Assembly (NCBI GenBank): GCA_002291465.1
Contig: CP021238.1
Location: 992,001 to 1,056,000 of the forward strand
Direction of reading: 5' to 3'
Length of the DNA stretch: 64,000 nucleotides
DNA from: Mycobacterium lepraemurium
Lineage (GTDB): Bacteria > Actinomycetota > Actinomycetes > Mycobacteriales > Mycobacteriaceae
The notes below the pieces were generated by a model, which had not been told where the DNA came from, made no database searches, and worked only from the letters and a program-made list of their open reading frames with translations. How positions within the stretch are numbered: the stretch's first letter is position 1; every line of letters starts with the position of its first letter. Positions 54,476 through 64,000 of this stretch are shown piece after piece. The translations under genes were made by a program, and so were the position numbers.

Positions 54476-55042
54476 ATGCCCGCACCCGAGCTGCGCGACG
54501 TCCGCACGGTCTCCCTAGACCGCGACGGCACCGTCAACGTCAAGGCCGCCGAGGGCGAGTACGTCAGGTCCCCGGCCGAGCTGGTGCTGTTGCCCGGCGC
54601 GGCCCGGGCGCTGGCCGCGCTGAACGCCGCGGGTCTGCGGATCGTGCTGGTCACCAATCAGCGCCGGCTCTCCGAGCCGCCGGCGGCGCCGGCCGATTTC
54701 GCTGCCGTGCACGACCGGCTGGTACGACTGCTCGCCGATCGGGGCGCCCGCATCGATGCCGCTTACCACTGCCCCCACCCCGCGAACAGCTGCGACTGCC
54801 GCAAACCCGGCCCCGGCATGCTGTTGCGCGCGGCGGCCGAGCGCGACGTGGATTTGGCCGCTTCGGTGATGATCGGCGACAGCGACGTCGACATGGTGGC
54901 GGGCCGCGCGGCCGGAACGAAGACGATTCTGATCCGCCCCGGCGCCCGGCAGGCCGTCGCAGAGGCCGATTTCGTGGTCGACGACCTGGCCGCGGCCGTC
55001 GAACTCATCCTGAATGCCGGAAAAACCCCGCTGGCCGGGTGA
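54476..55042 (+). CDS. gmhB: HAD-family heptose bisphosphate phosphatase GmhB-like
   Basis: This should dephosphorylate heptose-1,7-bisphosphate. The 188 residues start MPAPELRDVRTVSLDRDGTV at ATG 54476. HAD motif I is DRDGTVN, motif II is LVTNQ, the zinc loop is CPHPANSCDCRKPGPGML, and motif III/IV lies in VMIGDSDVDMVAGRAAGTKT. The usual NQSG...RG loop is NQRRLSEPP here, an oddity. It is the only intact gene of the three heptose genes; its partners hddA and gmhA are broken, so the pathway at this locus cannot run. Confidence 0.8.
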   Translation: MPAPELRDVRTVSLDRDGTVNVKAAEGEYVRSPAELVLLPGAARALAALNAAGLRIVLVTNQRRLSEPPAAPADFAAVHDRLVRLLADRGARIDAAYHCPHPANSCDCRKPGPGMLLRAAAERDVDLAASVMIGDSDVDMVAGRAAGTKTILIRPGARQAVAEADFVVDDLAAAVELILNAGKTPLAG

Positions 55043-55082
55043 CCGGCGCTGCCTGCTTGCCGCGGTCGTGAACTGCTCATAA

Positions 55083-56204
<1,122 letters not shown>

Positions 56205-56382
56205 GCCGCCGGCGTGGTGCGCGAGCACGCCCTGTCTGCCGACTATGAGGTGACGTTCGAATCCGCTAGAGCCTGCGGTAGCGCGTTCGAAAGTGACGTC
56301 GTGCTTGCCTTCGGGTGACGGTAGGCCCAGGCTTTGGCGTGGCAGGGCCGGACATGGCGGGGTCCTGTGCTATCAACTCCTG

Positions 56383-57072
56383 ATGCGGCCGTTCGGGATT
56401 GGCCCGGCGGTGACCATCGTGCTCACGCTGGTGGTCGCCGGGTGCGCTCACCCGCGCGCGCCCAAACCGCCGGCCGCTCCGGCACAATCGCCGCCGAGCA
56501 ACACGGCCGCCGTCAACCCCGCCAACATCAAGCGGGTGGTCCGCGACCTGCCGCCGGGCTACGAGGTGACGACGGGAATTCCCGTCGCCGCCGCACCGAA
56601 GGTGATCTGGGGCCTGGCCGCCGACGCGCGGGCCAAGCCGCCCCGATGCGCCGTCCTGGCCGACCCCGGCAACGGACGCGACCAGTCGGCGCAGGGCGTG
56701 TCGGGCTCGGGCAGCGGCGGGATCGTCGACGCGGTGGTGGTGGCTTTGCCGGAGCCCGTGGACTTTCCGCGGGATCTGCTCGGCGCGTGCCAGCAGTGGT
56801 CCGAGACCGCCGGGCACACCACCGTCCGCGACCGCCTCACCGACGGCCCGCACATCGACGGCGTCGAAACCCTGGGCATGGTGGCCGACATCACCTCATC
56901 GGTCGAATAGGGCACCGAAATCGATTCGCGCAGCTACACATTCACCGCCTATCTGGGCGGCTACTACGCCTTCACCACCCTGACCACCGATCCCGGCGCG
57001 GCGGTTCCGGTGCTGCCACCGCAGTTCGCCGCGGATCTGCTCGCCAAAACGGTGTCCACGTTGCGCAGCTGA
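56383..57072 (+). pseudogene. Lipoprotein (DUF5642-like, first of two), in-frame stop
   Basis: It starts MRPFGIGPAVTIVLTLVVAG with a lipobox ending AGC and a Pro-rich linker. The body is IKRVVRDLPPGYEVTTGIPV, WGLAADARAKPPRCAVLADP and VETLGMVADITSSVE. TAG at 56908-56910 breaks the frame; it continues GTEIDSRSYTFTAYLGGYYA to TVSTLRS and TGA at 57070-57072. A GAG-to-TAG change fits. The product would lose the last 53 residues, part of the fold. A second lipoprotein gene of the same kind starts 27 bp later. Confidence 0.75.
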
Positions 57073-57099
57073 GCCACCCGCTTGGGTAGATTGGCCACG

Positions 57100-57753
57100 A
57101 TGTCCAAGCTGTTGCGCGCGGTGGCCGCTGTCTGCGTCCTGGCCGGCTGCTCATCGGCCACCCACTCGGCGAAGGTGGACATCGCCAAGGTGGCCGACGT
57201 GAAACCCAGCTTCGGACCCGACTACAAGGTCAGCGACACCGGCGAACGCGGCATCGACCCCAAGCTGCTGGCCGGCCGCAAGCTGCCCGACGGCTTGACC
57301 TTCGACCCCGCCCAGTGCGCGAAAGTGGCGAGCGGGCCGGATCTGCCGGCCAATCTGCAGGGCAACATGGCCGCGGTGACCGCCGAGGGCCGCGGCAACC
57401 GCTTCGTCGTGATCGCGCTCGAGACCTCAAAAGCCTTGCCGTTCAACGACCCCGGGAAGGACTGCGCCAAGGTCACCTTCTCCGGTGCGCAACTGCGCGG
57501 CGGTGTGCAAGTGGTCGACGCGCCGCAGATCGACAGCGCGCGCACGCTGGGCGTGCACCGGGTGCTGCAGGCGCTGACACCCGGCGGCCCGCGCACCGGC
57601 GAACTGTACGACTACTCCGCGCAATTCGGCGACTACCAGGTGATTGTCATCGCCAACCCGCTGGTGATCCCGAACCAGCCCGTTGCTCCCGTCGACACCC
57701 AACGCGCGCGCGATCTGCTCGTCAAAGCGGTGGCATCGGTGCGTGCTCAATAG
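57100..57753 (+). CDS. Lipoprotein (DUF5642-like, second of two)
   Basis: The 217 residues start at ATG 57100 (MSKLLRAVAAVCVLAGCSSA); the lipobox is VLAGC. The mature part (KPSFGPDYKVSDTGERGIDP, KLPDGLTFDPAQCAKVASGP, YDYSAQFGDYQVIVIANPLV) resembles its upstream neighbour in layout, so the two are probably tandem paralogs. It corresponds to the Rv0999 position. It is exported and attached to the membrane; the role is unknown. It converges tail to tail with the AlkB-like gene (adjacent stops). The frame is intact. Confidence 0.78.
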   Translation: MSKLLRAVAAVCVLAGCSSATHSAKVDIAKVADVKPSFGPDYKVSDTGERGIDPKLLAGRKLPDGLTFDPAQCAKVASGPDLPANLQGNMAAVTAEGRGNRFVVIALETSKALPFNDPGKDCAKVTFSGAQLRGGVQVVDAPQIDSARTLGVHRVLQALTPGGPRTGELYDYSAQFGDYQVIVIANPLVIPNQPVAPVDTQRARDLLVKAVASVRAQ

Positions 57754-58371
57754 TCAGCGCACGCCGCGCGGGCGGAATTGGATGCTCACCCGCGGCCCGA
57801 CCGGCGCCGTCGTCTTGGGCACGGTATGCTCCCAGGTGCGCTGGCACGAACCGCCCATCACCAGCAGGTCCCCGTGCGCCTGCGGCAGCCGCAGCGACGG
57901 GCTGCCGCCGCGGCGCCGCAGCGCGAAGGCGCGAGTGGCGCCCAGGCTGACGATCGCCACCATGGTGTCCTCGGAACTGCTGCGGCCGATGGTGTCGCCA
58001 TGCCAGGCCACGCTGTCCAAGCCGTCCTGATAACAGCACAACCCCAGCGTAGTGAACGGCTCGCCGAGTTCGCCGGCGTAGATGTCGTTGAGCCGTCGGC
58101 GCAGCCGGGACAGCATCGGATGCGGCGGCTCGTCGACCGTGAGGTCGTGAAAGCTCACCAGCCGCGGCACGTCGACCACCCGGTCGTACATCTGCCGGCG
58201 TTCCTCCCGCCACGGCACCGTCGACAGCAGGGCATCGAGCAGATCATCGGCGTCGGTGAGCCAGCCGGCGCGGATTTCGATGAAGGCGCCGTCGCCGCGC
58301 AACCGGCGCTCGGTGTGCTGGAACAGGGAGCCTTGAACCGCGATCTCCACGCGACCCAGTTTATCGCACAC
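57754..58371 (-). CDS. AlkB-like 2-oxoglutarate/Fe(II) dioxygenase (Rv1000c-like)
   Basis: The 205 residues: N-terminal [20 protein letters not shown], a substrate lid, and the double-stranded beta-helix. The HxD motif is WHGDTIGR, the distal His is in RTWEHTVPK, and the 2-oxoglutarate Arg is in VSIQFRPR. Such enzymes oxidatively remove alkyl groups from nucleic acid or protein; the target is not known here. The start is GTG 58371; an internal GTG at 58350 is an alternative. It is divergent from arcA. The frame is intact. Confidence 0.88.
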   Translation of the reverse strand: MCDKLGRVEIAVQGSLFQHTERRLRGDGAFIEIRAGWLTDADDLLDALLSTVPWREERRQMYDRVVDVPRLVSFHDLTVDEPPHPMLSRLRRRLNDIYAGELGEPFTTLGLCCYQDGLDSVAWHGDTIGRSSSEDTMVAIVSLGATRAFALRRRGGSPSLRLPQAHGDLLVMGGSCQRTWEHTVPKTTAPVGPRVSIQFRPRGVR

Positions 58372-58445
58372 CCGTTCGATCCCGAGGCCGCGGCGGCGGG
58401 CGTGTGACGGCCCCGGCGCCCCTCCGCGCCGCTACGGTTGAACCT

Positions 58446-59654
58446 GTGGGCGCGGTCGAGCTGGGCACCAATTCGGAGGTGGGCGCGCTGCGGGTGGTCA
58501 TCCTGCACCGCCCGGGCGGCGAGCTGCTGCGGCTCAACCCGCGCAACGTCGACCAGCTGCTCTTCGACGGCCTGCCGTGGGTGGTCCGCGCACAAGAAGA
58601 GCATGACCAGTTCGCCGAGCTGTTGCGCTCGCGCGGGGTCGAGGTGCTGTTGCTGTCGGATCTGCTCACCGAGGCGCTGACGCACAGCGGGGCCGCGCGG
58701 ATGCAGGGGGTCGCCGCAGCGGTCGATGCGCGACGGCTGGGAGTGCCTCTGGCGCAAGAGCTTTCGGCCTACCTTCGCGGGCTGGAGCCGGCCCGGCTGG
58801 CCCAGGTGCTGATGGCGGGGATGACGTTCAACGAGTTGCCGGCCGATACGCGCACCGACGTGTCGCTGGTGCTGCGCATGCACCACGGCGGCGACTTCGT
58901 CATCGACCCGCTGCCCAATTTGGTGTTCACCCGCGACTCGTCGATCTGGCTCGGCCCCCGGGTGGTGATCCCGACGCTGGCGCTGCGGGCCCGGGTCCGC
59001 GAGGCCTCGTTGACCGATCTCATCTATGCCCATCACCCGCGGTTCACTGGGGTGCGGCGGGCCTACGAATCGCGCACCGCCCCAATTGAGGGCGGCGACG
59101 TGCTGCTGCTGGCGTCCGGCGTGGTCGCGGTCGGGGTGGGGGAGAGGACCACGCCGGCCGGTGCGGAAGCGTTGGCCCGCAGCCTATTTGACGACGATCT
59201 GGCGCACACCGTGCTGGCCGTGCCGATCGCCCAGCGGCGCGCGCAGATGCACCTGGACACGGTGTGCACGATGGTCGACACCGACACCGTGGTGATGTAC
59301 GCCAACGTCGTCGACGCGCTCTCGGCGTTCACCATCCAGCGCACCCCATCCGGCGTTGAGATCAGCGAGGCCCCCTTCTTGGAGGCCGCGGCCGCGGCGA
59401 TGGGAATCGACAAACTGCGGGTGATCGATACCGGGCTGGATCCCGTCATCGCCGAACGCGAGCAGTGGGACGACGGCAACAACACGCTGGCGCTGTCACC
59501 CGGCGTCGTCGTCGCCTATGAGCGCAACGCGCAGACCAACATGCGCCTGCAGGAAGCCGGCATCGAGGTGTTGACGATCGCGGGATCGGAGTTGGGCACC
59601 GGCCACGGCGGCCCCCGCTGCATGTCGTGCCCGGTCGCCCGCGACCCGCTCTGA
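58446..59654 (+). CDS. arcA: Arginine deiminase
   Basis: This hydrolyses arginine to citrulline and ammonia. The 402 residues start at GTG 58446 ([20 protein letters not shown]), the same length as the M. tuberculosis protein. Guanidinium-handling motifs are [19 protein letters not shown] and [12 protein letters not shown], with [12 protein letters not shown], and the catalytic Cys is in [15 protein letters not shown] at the end. No other arc genes are near, so full fermentative use of arginine is not suggested by the locus. The frame is intact. Confidence 0.95.
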   Translation: MGAVELGTNSEVGALRVVILHRPGGELLRLNPRNVDQLLFDGLPWVVRAQEEHDQFAELLRSRGVEVLLLSDLLTEALTHSGAARMQGVAAAVDARRLGVPLAQELSAYLRGLEPARLAQVLMAGMTFNELPADTRTDVSLVLRMHHGGDFVIDPLPNLVFTRDSSIWLGPRVVIPTLALRARVREASLTDLIYAHHPRFTGVRRAYESRTAPIEGGDVLLLASGVVAVGVGERTTPAGAEALARSLFDDDLAHTVLAVPIAQRRAQMHLDTVCTMVDTDTVVMYANVVDALSAFTIQRTPSGVEISEAPFLEAAAAAMGIDKLRVIDTGLDPVIAEREQWDDGNNTLALSPGVVVAYERNAQTNMRLQEAGIEVLTIAGSELGTGHGGPRCMSCPVARDPL

Positions 59655-59659
59655 TGGCA

Positions 59660-59722
59660 CCGCGAAAGTGCAACTGGCAACGCGTTTCCCGAGTGGCGCC
59701 GTCGGTAGTTGCACTCTCGCGG
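59660..59722. repeat. Snap-back inverted repeat after arcA
   Basis: Arms CCGCGAAAGTGCAACT (59660-59675) and AGTTGCACTCTCGCGG (59707-59722) are complementary with one mismatch and a 31-nt spacer. It lies 5 nt after the arcA stop and just before the convergent pmt gene. The layout is like the 17845-17913 element. Confidence 0.75.
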
Positions 59723-59735
59723 CCAGGAGCAGAAG

Positions 59736-61322
59736 CTAACGCCAGCTGGGCAGCCAGATCTCCATGTTCCAGGTCTGCTGAGAGATCGGCAGACCGGTGA
59801 GCACCGGGAACAGCCAGGCGAAGTTGGTCACCACCAACGCCACGTAGCAGCAGACCGCGATCAGCCCCAGGGTACGCCGCTCGGAGTTCGCCCGCAGCAC
59901 GCCCGTAGCGGTGGGCGCGTAAAGGATGTCGCCGCAGGTCAGCGCGATGGCCATGGCCAGGAACGGCGCCATCGTGGCCGCGTAGAAGAAATACATCTGT
60001 CGGTCGATGTCGGCGAACCAAGGCAGCCAGCCTGCGCAATACCCGACCAGCACCGCGGCGTAGCGCCAGTCGCGGCGAACCAGCATGCGCCAGAGCGCGA
60101 AAACCAGCACCGGCACTGCCAGCCACCACATCGCTGGAGTGCCCACCAGCATCTCGGCCTTGACGCACGATTGCGCGCCGCAGCCCGGGACGTTCTGCTC
60201 GTCGATGGCATATAGCACCGGCCGCAACGACATCGGCCAGCTCCACGGTTTGGATTCCCATGGGTGGTAATTGCCGGCGGAGTTCGTCAAGCCGGCGTGG
60301 AACTGAAAAGCCTTGGCGGTGTAGTGCCATAGCGATCGGATGGCGTCGGGCAGCGGCAGCACCGAACGCGGGCCGATGGTCTGGCCCACCTCGTGCCGAT
60401 CGATGGCCGTCTCGGAGGCGAACCAGGGCGCATAGCCGGCCAGATATACCGCGGCCGGGATCACCCCCAGCGCGTACCCGGTGGGCAGCAGATCCCGCCG
60501 GGCCACCCCCAGCCAGGGCCGGGTCACCTGGTACTGACGCCGGGCGGCGACGTCGAAAGCCAGCGACATCGCGGCGAAGAACAGCACGAAGTAAAGGCCC
60601 GACCACTTTGTCCCGCAAGCCAACCCGAGCAGCACGCCGGCGCCGAACCGCCACCACCGCACGCCCAGCCGCGGACCCCACACCGTGTCGGCGTTGCGGC
60701 CCTGCAGGAGCGCGGTGTGCAAACGTTGTCGCACCTGGTCGCGGTCGACAATCAGCGCCCCGAACGCCGCGGCCACGAAGAAGGTGAGGATGCCGTCCAG
60801 CAGCGCGGTCCGCGACGCCACGAAGCTGACACCGTCGCAGATGACCAGCACCCCCGCGATGGCACCGACCAGTGTGGAGCGGCTGATTCGCCGCACGATC
60901 CGCACCACCAGCGCCACCATGACCACGCCGAGCAGCGCGCCGGTGAACCGCCAGCCGACGCCGTTGTAGCCGAAGAGCGCCTCGCCGATCGCGATCAGTT
61001 GCTTGCCGACCGGCGGGTGGACCACCAGGCCGAACCCCGGGTTGTCCTCCACCCCGTGGTTGTGCAGCACCTGCCAGGCCTGCGGGGCGTAGTGCTTTTC
61101 GTCGAAAACCGGTGTGCTGCCGTCGGTGGGTGAGCCCAGGTTCACGAACCGGGTCACCGCCGCCACCAGCGTCACCACGCCGGTCACCACCCAGCCGCGC
61201 AAGTCATCGGTGGGCCCGAAATCGGCCGCCGGAACCAACGGGCCCGGGCTGACGACGGGCACCACGCGTTCGTTCTCGGCGCCGTCGGTGTGCACGGGGG
61301 ATTCGCGGGGCGGGGCGGACAT
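59736..61322 (-). CDS. pmt: Protein O-mannosyltransferase (GT39 family)
   Basis: This polytopic membrane enzyme moves mannose from polyprenyl-phosphate-mannose to Ser/Thr of secreted proteins (Rv1002c-like). The 528 residues have a cytosolic N-terminus of about 45 residues, then about 11 helices. The catalytic DE pair is in STPVFDEKHYAPQAWQVL (first loop), then VHPPVGKQLIAIGEALFG. Other motifs are CDGVSFVASRTALLDGI, ACGTKWSGLYFVLF and HPWESKPWSWPMSLRPVLY. The start ATG 61322 lies 25 bp from the divergent rsmI start. The frame is intact. Confidence 0.93.
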   Translation of the reverse strand: MSAPPRESPVHTDGAENERVVPVVSPGPLVPAADFGPTDDLRGWVVTGVVTLVAAVTRFVNLGSPTDGSTPVFDEKHYAPQAWQVLHNHGVEDNPGFGLVVHPPVGKQLIAIGEALFGYNGVGWRFTGALLGVVMVALVVRIVRRISRSTLVGAIAGVLVICDGVSFVASRTALLDGILTFFVAAAFGALIVDRDQVRQRLHTALLQGRNADTVWGPRLGVRWWRFGAGVLLGLACGTKWSGLYFVLFFAAMSLAFDVAARRQYQVTRPWLGVARRDLLPTGYALGVIPAAVYLAGYAPWFASETAIDRHEVGQTIGPRSVLPLPDAIRSLWHYTAKAFQFHAGLTNSAGNYHPWESKPWSWPMSLRPVLYAIDEQNVPGCGAQSCVKAEMLVGTPAMWWLAVPVLVFALWRMLVRRDWRYAAVLVGYCAGWLPWFADIDRQMYFFYAATMAPFLAMAIALTCGDILYAPTATGVLRANSERRTLGLIAVCCYVALVVTNFAWLFPVLTGLPISQQTWNMEIWLPSWR

Positions 61323-61347
61323 CGGTGTCGATCGTAGGCTGTCGGTC

Positions 61348-62184
61348 ATGACCACCGGCCGCCTGTTGCTGGGGGCGACGCCGTTGGGGCAGCCCTCGGA
61401 CGCCTCGCCCCGGCTGCTGGATGCCCTGGCCCGCGCCGACGTGGTCGCCGCCGAGGACACCCGGCGGGTGCGCACCCTGGCCAAAGCGCTCGATGTCGCC
61501 ATCACCGGCCGTGTGATCAGCATGTTCGACCGGGTCGAGGCCGCCAGGGTGGACTCGCTGCTCGAGGCGATCCGGTCGGGGGCGACGGTGCTGGTGGTCA
61601 GCGACGCCGGGATGCCGGTGATCAGCGACCCCGGCTTCTGGCTGGTGACGGCCTGTGTGCAGGCGGGGCTGCCGGTGGGATGCCTGCCCGGGCCCTCGGC
61701 GGTGATGACGGCGCTGGCCGTGTCCGGGCTGCCGGCGGAGAAGTTCTGCTTCGAGGGCTTCGCGCCGCGCAAGAAGGCGGCGCGGCGCGGCTGGCTGGAC
61801 TCGCTGGCCGACGAGCGGCGCACCTGCGTGTTCTTCGAATCACCTCGCCGGCTGTCGGCCTGCCTGCAAGACGCGGTGGAGCGGCTCGGCGGTGAGCGGC
61901 GGGCCGCGATCTGCCGGGAGCTGACCAAGGTGCACGAAGAGGTGGTGCGCGGCACGCTGGAGGAGCTGGCGGCCTGGGCGGGCGACGGTGTGCTTGGCGA
62001 GATCACCGTGGTGCTGGCCGGCGCCACCCCGCGCGCCGACCTGCCGTCGCTGGTCGCCGAGGTCGAGCAGCGGGTGGCCGGTGGCGCCCGGATCAAGGAC
62101 GCCTGCGGCGAGGTGGCCGCCGCCCAACCCGGCGTGCGGTCCCGTCAGCTCTACGACGCGGTGCTCAAGGCCCGCCGCGACTAG
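61348..62184 (+). CDS. rsmI: 16S rRNA (cytidine-2'-O) methyltransferase RsmI
   Basis: This methylates C1402 of 16S rRNA with SAM. The 278 residues start MTTGRLLLGATPLGQPSDAS at ATG 61348. Tetrapyrrole-methylase-fold motifs: [58 protein letters not shown] and FCFEGFAPRKKAARR, with FFESPRRL. The last part QPGVRSRQLYDAVLK is also typical. It converges with pabB, with a four-base overlap of stops. The frame is intact. Confidence 0.93.
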   Translation: MTTGRLLLGATPLGQPSDASPRLLDALARADVVAAEDTRRVRTLAKALDVAITGRVISMFDRVEAARVDSLLEAIRSGATVLVVSDAGMPVISDPGFWLVTACVQAGLPVGCLPGPSAVMTALAVSGLPAEKFCFEGFAPRKKAARRGWLDSLADERRTCVFFESPRRLSACLQDAVERLGGERRAAICRELTKVHEEVVRGTLEELAAWAGDGVLGEITVVLAGATPRADLPSLVAEVEQRVAGGARIKDACGEVAAAQPGVRSRQLYDAVLKARRD

Positions 62185-63431
62185 CCCGCCGAGCTCGCCG
62201 CCGCGATGGATGGCAGCCCGACGATGGGCGAGGCCTTGTGCAGGCATTCGGCCCACTCGGCGTCGGGATCGGAGTCTGCGGTGATTCCGCCGCCCACGCC
62301 CAGCACCGCACCATCCGCGTCGTCGAATTCGACGGTGCGGATCGCGACGTTCAGTTCACATCCGGCCACGGGTGAAGCAAAACCGATTGTGCCGCAATAT
62401 ATTCCGCGAGTAGCGGGTTCCCATTGCGAAAGTAGTTGGCGGGCGCGGTGTTTGGGTGTACCGGTGACCGAGGCGGGCGGGAACGCGGCGCCCAGCAGGG
62501 CCGACGTCGGCAGCTCGGTGGGGACCTGCGCCGACACCGTCGACACCAGGTGCCACACCCCCGGCGCCCGGCGCACCACCAGCAGCTCCGGTACGCTCAC
62601 CGTGCCCACCGTCGCCACCCGGCCCAGGTCGTTGCGCACCAGGTCGACGATCATGATGTTCTCGGCGACCTCCTTGGCCGAGGCGCGCAGCGCCGACGGC
62701 CAGGCGTCCAGCGGCAGGGTGCCCTTGATCGGGCTGGATGTGACGACCGTGCCGCGGCGGCGCAGGAAGAGCTCCGGGGACAGCGACGCCACCGCCCCCC
62801 ACTCGCCCTCGATATAGGCGGCCCGGGCCGGGGCAGTGCGGGCGACGCGGTCGACGAAGAAGTCCAGCGGGGCGCCGCCGACCGTCCCGCGGAACTGCGT
62901 GCACACGCACGCCTGGTACACCTCGCCGGCGCGGATGGCTTCCAAGCAGGCCAGCACCCCGCCGCGGTGCGCGGCCCGGTCGGCGATGTCCCAGTCGATC
63001 CGGCACGGCCGCCCCGGGCCGGCGGGCGCGGCCAGCGCGCCGGTGAGCCACCGCGGCATCGGCGCGCCGGTGAGGCTCTCGTACCACCAGTGCCCGTCGC
63101 GGTCGCGGCGCAGGACGCAGTCCGTCCAGCCGCCGGCGGCCTCGGGGATCCGGTTCGGCTTGGCGTCGGCGCCGCCGTCCGGATAGGACAGGTAACCGAT
63201 CCACCCGCCGCCCACATGCGGCGGCTGCGGTGCCCACGCCGTGCCGACCGCCAACACGTCGCCGGGGGGCACCGGGCGCACCGGCAGGCTCGGCGCGATC
63301 ACCGCCAGGGCGTCGAACCAGTCGCCGGTGAACGCGGCCGGCGGCGGCAGACCGAGCCGGCGGGTGGCATCACCCACGGCCCGCAGCACCTGGGGTGCGG
63401 GGCCGAGGTCGCCGAGCCGGTCGATGCGCAC
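62181..63431 (-). CDS. pabB: Aminodeoxychorismate synthase component I
   Basis: This makes 4-amino-4-deoxychorismate from chorismate for folate synthesis. The 416 residues have an N-terminal half with loosely conserved WIGYLSYPDGG and a chorismate-binding core: SSPIKGTLPLDAWPS, ASAKEVAENIMIVDLVRNDL, LLGAAFPPASVTGTPKHRA, RGIYCGTIGFASPVAGC and GVGGGITADSDPDAEW. The partner glutaminase pabA is elsewhere. The frame is intact. Confidence 0.92.
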   Translation of the reverse strand: MRIDRLGDLGPAPQVLRAVGDATRRLGLPPPAAFTGDWFDALAVIAPSLPVRPVPPGDVLAVGTAWAPQPPHVGGGWIGYLSYPDGGADAKPNRIPEAAGGWTDCVLRRDRDGHWWYESLTGAPMPRWLTGALAAPAGPGRPCRIDWDIADRAAHRGGVLACLEAIRAGEVYQACVCTQFRGTVGGAPLDFFVDRVARTAPARAAYIEGEWGAVASLSPELFLRRRGTVVTSSPIKGTLPLDAWPSALRASAKEVAENIMIVDLVRNDLGRVATVGTVSVPELLVVRRAPGVWHLVSTVSAQVPTELPTSALLGAAFPPASVTGTPKHRARQLLSQWEPATRGIYCGTIGFASPVAGCELNVAIRTVEFDDADGAVLGVGGGITADSDPDAEWAECLHKASPIVGLPSIAAASSAG

Positions 63432-63469
63432 CGCCCTAGCTTGACAGAGCGGCGCGGGTTCGGGGCGAG

Positions 63470-64000
63470 TCAGCCGCGGCTGACGTCGCGGGCGGTGGCC
63501 AGCGCCGCCAGCTTCTGCGGGTTGCGCATCACATAGAAACGCATCACATAGAAATTGGTGATCTTGTCCGCCGCGATCTCCACCGTGATGACGCCTTCGA
63601 GCCGGTCGCCGAGGTAGAGCAACACCGCCGGGGCGCCGCTGCAGGTCACCGTGTCCACCCGCAGGGTGGCGTACTCCGCGGCCTTGCGGAACAGCCCGGC
63701 GATGGCGCGGGCCACCTTCTCGGCGCCGACCACCGGCCTGCGGGCGGCGCTGACCACGCCGCCGCTGTCGGCGGTCCAGGTGGCGTCCGGGGCCAGCATC
63801 GCCATCAGCGCCTCCACGTCGCCGCTGGCCGCCGTGGCCAGGAACTGCGCGGTGAGCTCGGCGTTGCGCTTGGGGTCGATCGCCTGCCCGGCGCCGGGGT
63901 GGTGTTTGCGCCGGGCCCGCACGTGTTCGCGGGCCTGGTGCGCGACCTGACGCACGGTGGGCGCCGGCTTGCCCACCGCCTCGGCGATCTCGTCGTAGTC
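63470..64000 (-). CDS. ECF41-type sigma factor, 3' part only (window edge)
   Basis: The gene reads leftward and its start lies beyond 64000. The first codons seen (DYDEIAEAVGKPAPTVRQVA, HQAREHVRARR) are the region-4 helix-turn-helix end of an ECF sigma factor. A SnoaL-like domain follows, ITVEIAADKITNFYVM and NPQKLAAL, where NPxKL is the conserved C-terminal motif of ECF41 factors (SigJ-like); SGG in TADSGGVVSAARRPVVG is the matching DGGGK-type loop. A perfect 15-bp tandem duplication gives FYVMRFYVMR just before NPQKL. Frame intact in the visible part. Confidence 0.8.
   Translation of the reverse strand, partial: DYDEIAEAVGKPAPTVRQVAHQAREHVRARRKHHPGAGQAIDPKRNAELTAQFLATAASGDVEALMAMLAPDATWTADSGGVVSAARRPVVGAEKVARAIAGLFRKAAEYATLRVDTVTCSGAPAVLLYLGDRLEGVITVEIAADKITNFYVMRFYVMRNPQKLAALATARDVSRG
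63525..63554 (-). repeat. Perfect 15-bp tandem duplication inside the sigma factor
   Basis: CGCATCACATAGAAA is repeated twice without spacer (63525-63539 and 63540-63554). It is in frame and adds five residues (FYVMR) beside the conserved NPxKL motif. Confidence 0.85.

Overview
The window is high-GC chromosomal DNA from a slow-growing mycobacterium, most likely of the M. avium complex. Gene order follows the M. tuberculosis block Rv0943c to Rv1005c, and many proteins are recognisable orthologs at close to their usual length (uvrD1, sucCD, purNH, mprAB-pepD-moaB2, galU-moeA1-rimJ, arcA). It also keeps cobF, which the M. tuberculosis complex has lost, and lacks several H37Rv genes. No window-wide identity was computed, so the species call is an inference.

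The main feature is extensive, partial gene decay. About twenty genes carry premature stops, 1-2 base frameshifts, internal deletions or lost ends. The damage falls on accessory or duplicated functions: an SDR, a thiolase-like gene, five of six genes of an acyl-CoA/biotin-carboxylase operon, a heptose cluster, toxin-antitoxin remnants, regulators and lipoproteins. Core genes (pgi, sucCD, purNH, rpmF, mprAB, pepD, mscL, galU, moeA1, rsmI, pabB) are all open. That contrast favours real reductive evolution over random sequencing error. M. lepraemurium, an M. avium-complex species described as undergoing massive gene decay, would fit, but a draft-quality assembly is not excluded.

Layout. 1-7.4 kb: cobF, a truncated Fpg-like glycosylase, a damaged SDR, pgi, chorismate mutase, uvrD1. 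7.4-8.7 kb: a decayed IS30-family element. 8.7-20.3 kb: M23 peptidase, sucCD, a broken thiolase-like gene, an F420-type oxidoreductase behind a KstR-like box, the Rv0954/perM envelope-division pair and purNH. 20.3-26.2 kb: an LGFP lipoprotein pseudogene, a MoxR/VWA pair, an aldo-keto reductase and a DUF1707 protein. 26.2-34.5 kb: a leftward operon AtuA-like/fadE13/accD2/accA2/fadE12/echA7 in which only accD2 is intact, behind a perfect palindromic operator. 34.6-39.7 kb: rpmF, the MprAB stress system with its pepD target, moaB2 and mscL. 39.8-45.8 kb: a heat-shock locus (CIRCE, ruc, truncated SAF gene), 5-FCL, galU, moeA1, rimJ, a GlpR/SepX-like membrane protein and tRNA-Ala(CGC).

45.8-48.3 kb is a small island at the tRNA-Ala, bounded by a 41-bp imperfect direct repeat of the tRNA 3' end. 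It holds a truncated DUF1023-type hydrolase, an AT-rich stretch, a possible recombinase remnant and two tiny overlapping genes. 48.3-55.0 kb is accessory DNA with decayed regulators, a HigBA remnant, a deletion scar joining a TetR and a Rieske oxygenase fragment, an M42 peptidase and a heptose cluster. 55.1-64 kb returns to the conserved backbone: the cAMP-dependent acetyltransferase Pat, lipoproteins, AlkB-like dioxygenase, arcA, pmt, rsmI, pabB and the 3' part of an ECF41-type sigma factor.

Regulatory sites fit the genes they precede: MprA boxes before mprA and pepD, a CIRCE before ruc, a CRP box between the M23 gene and sucC, and a KstR-type box before the LLM oxidoreductase.
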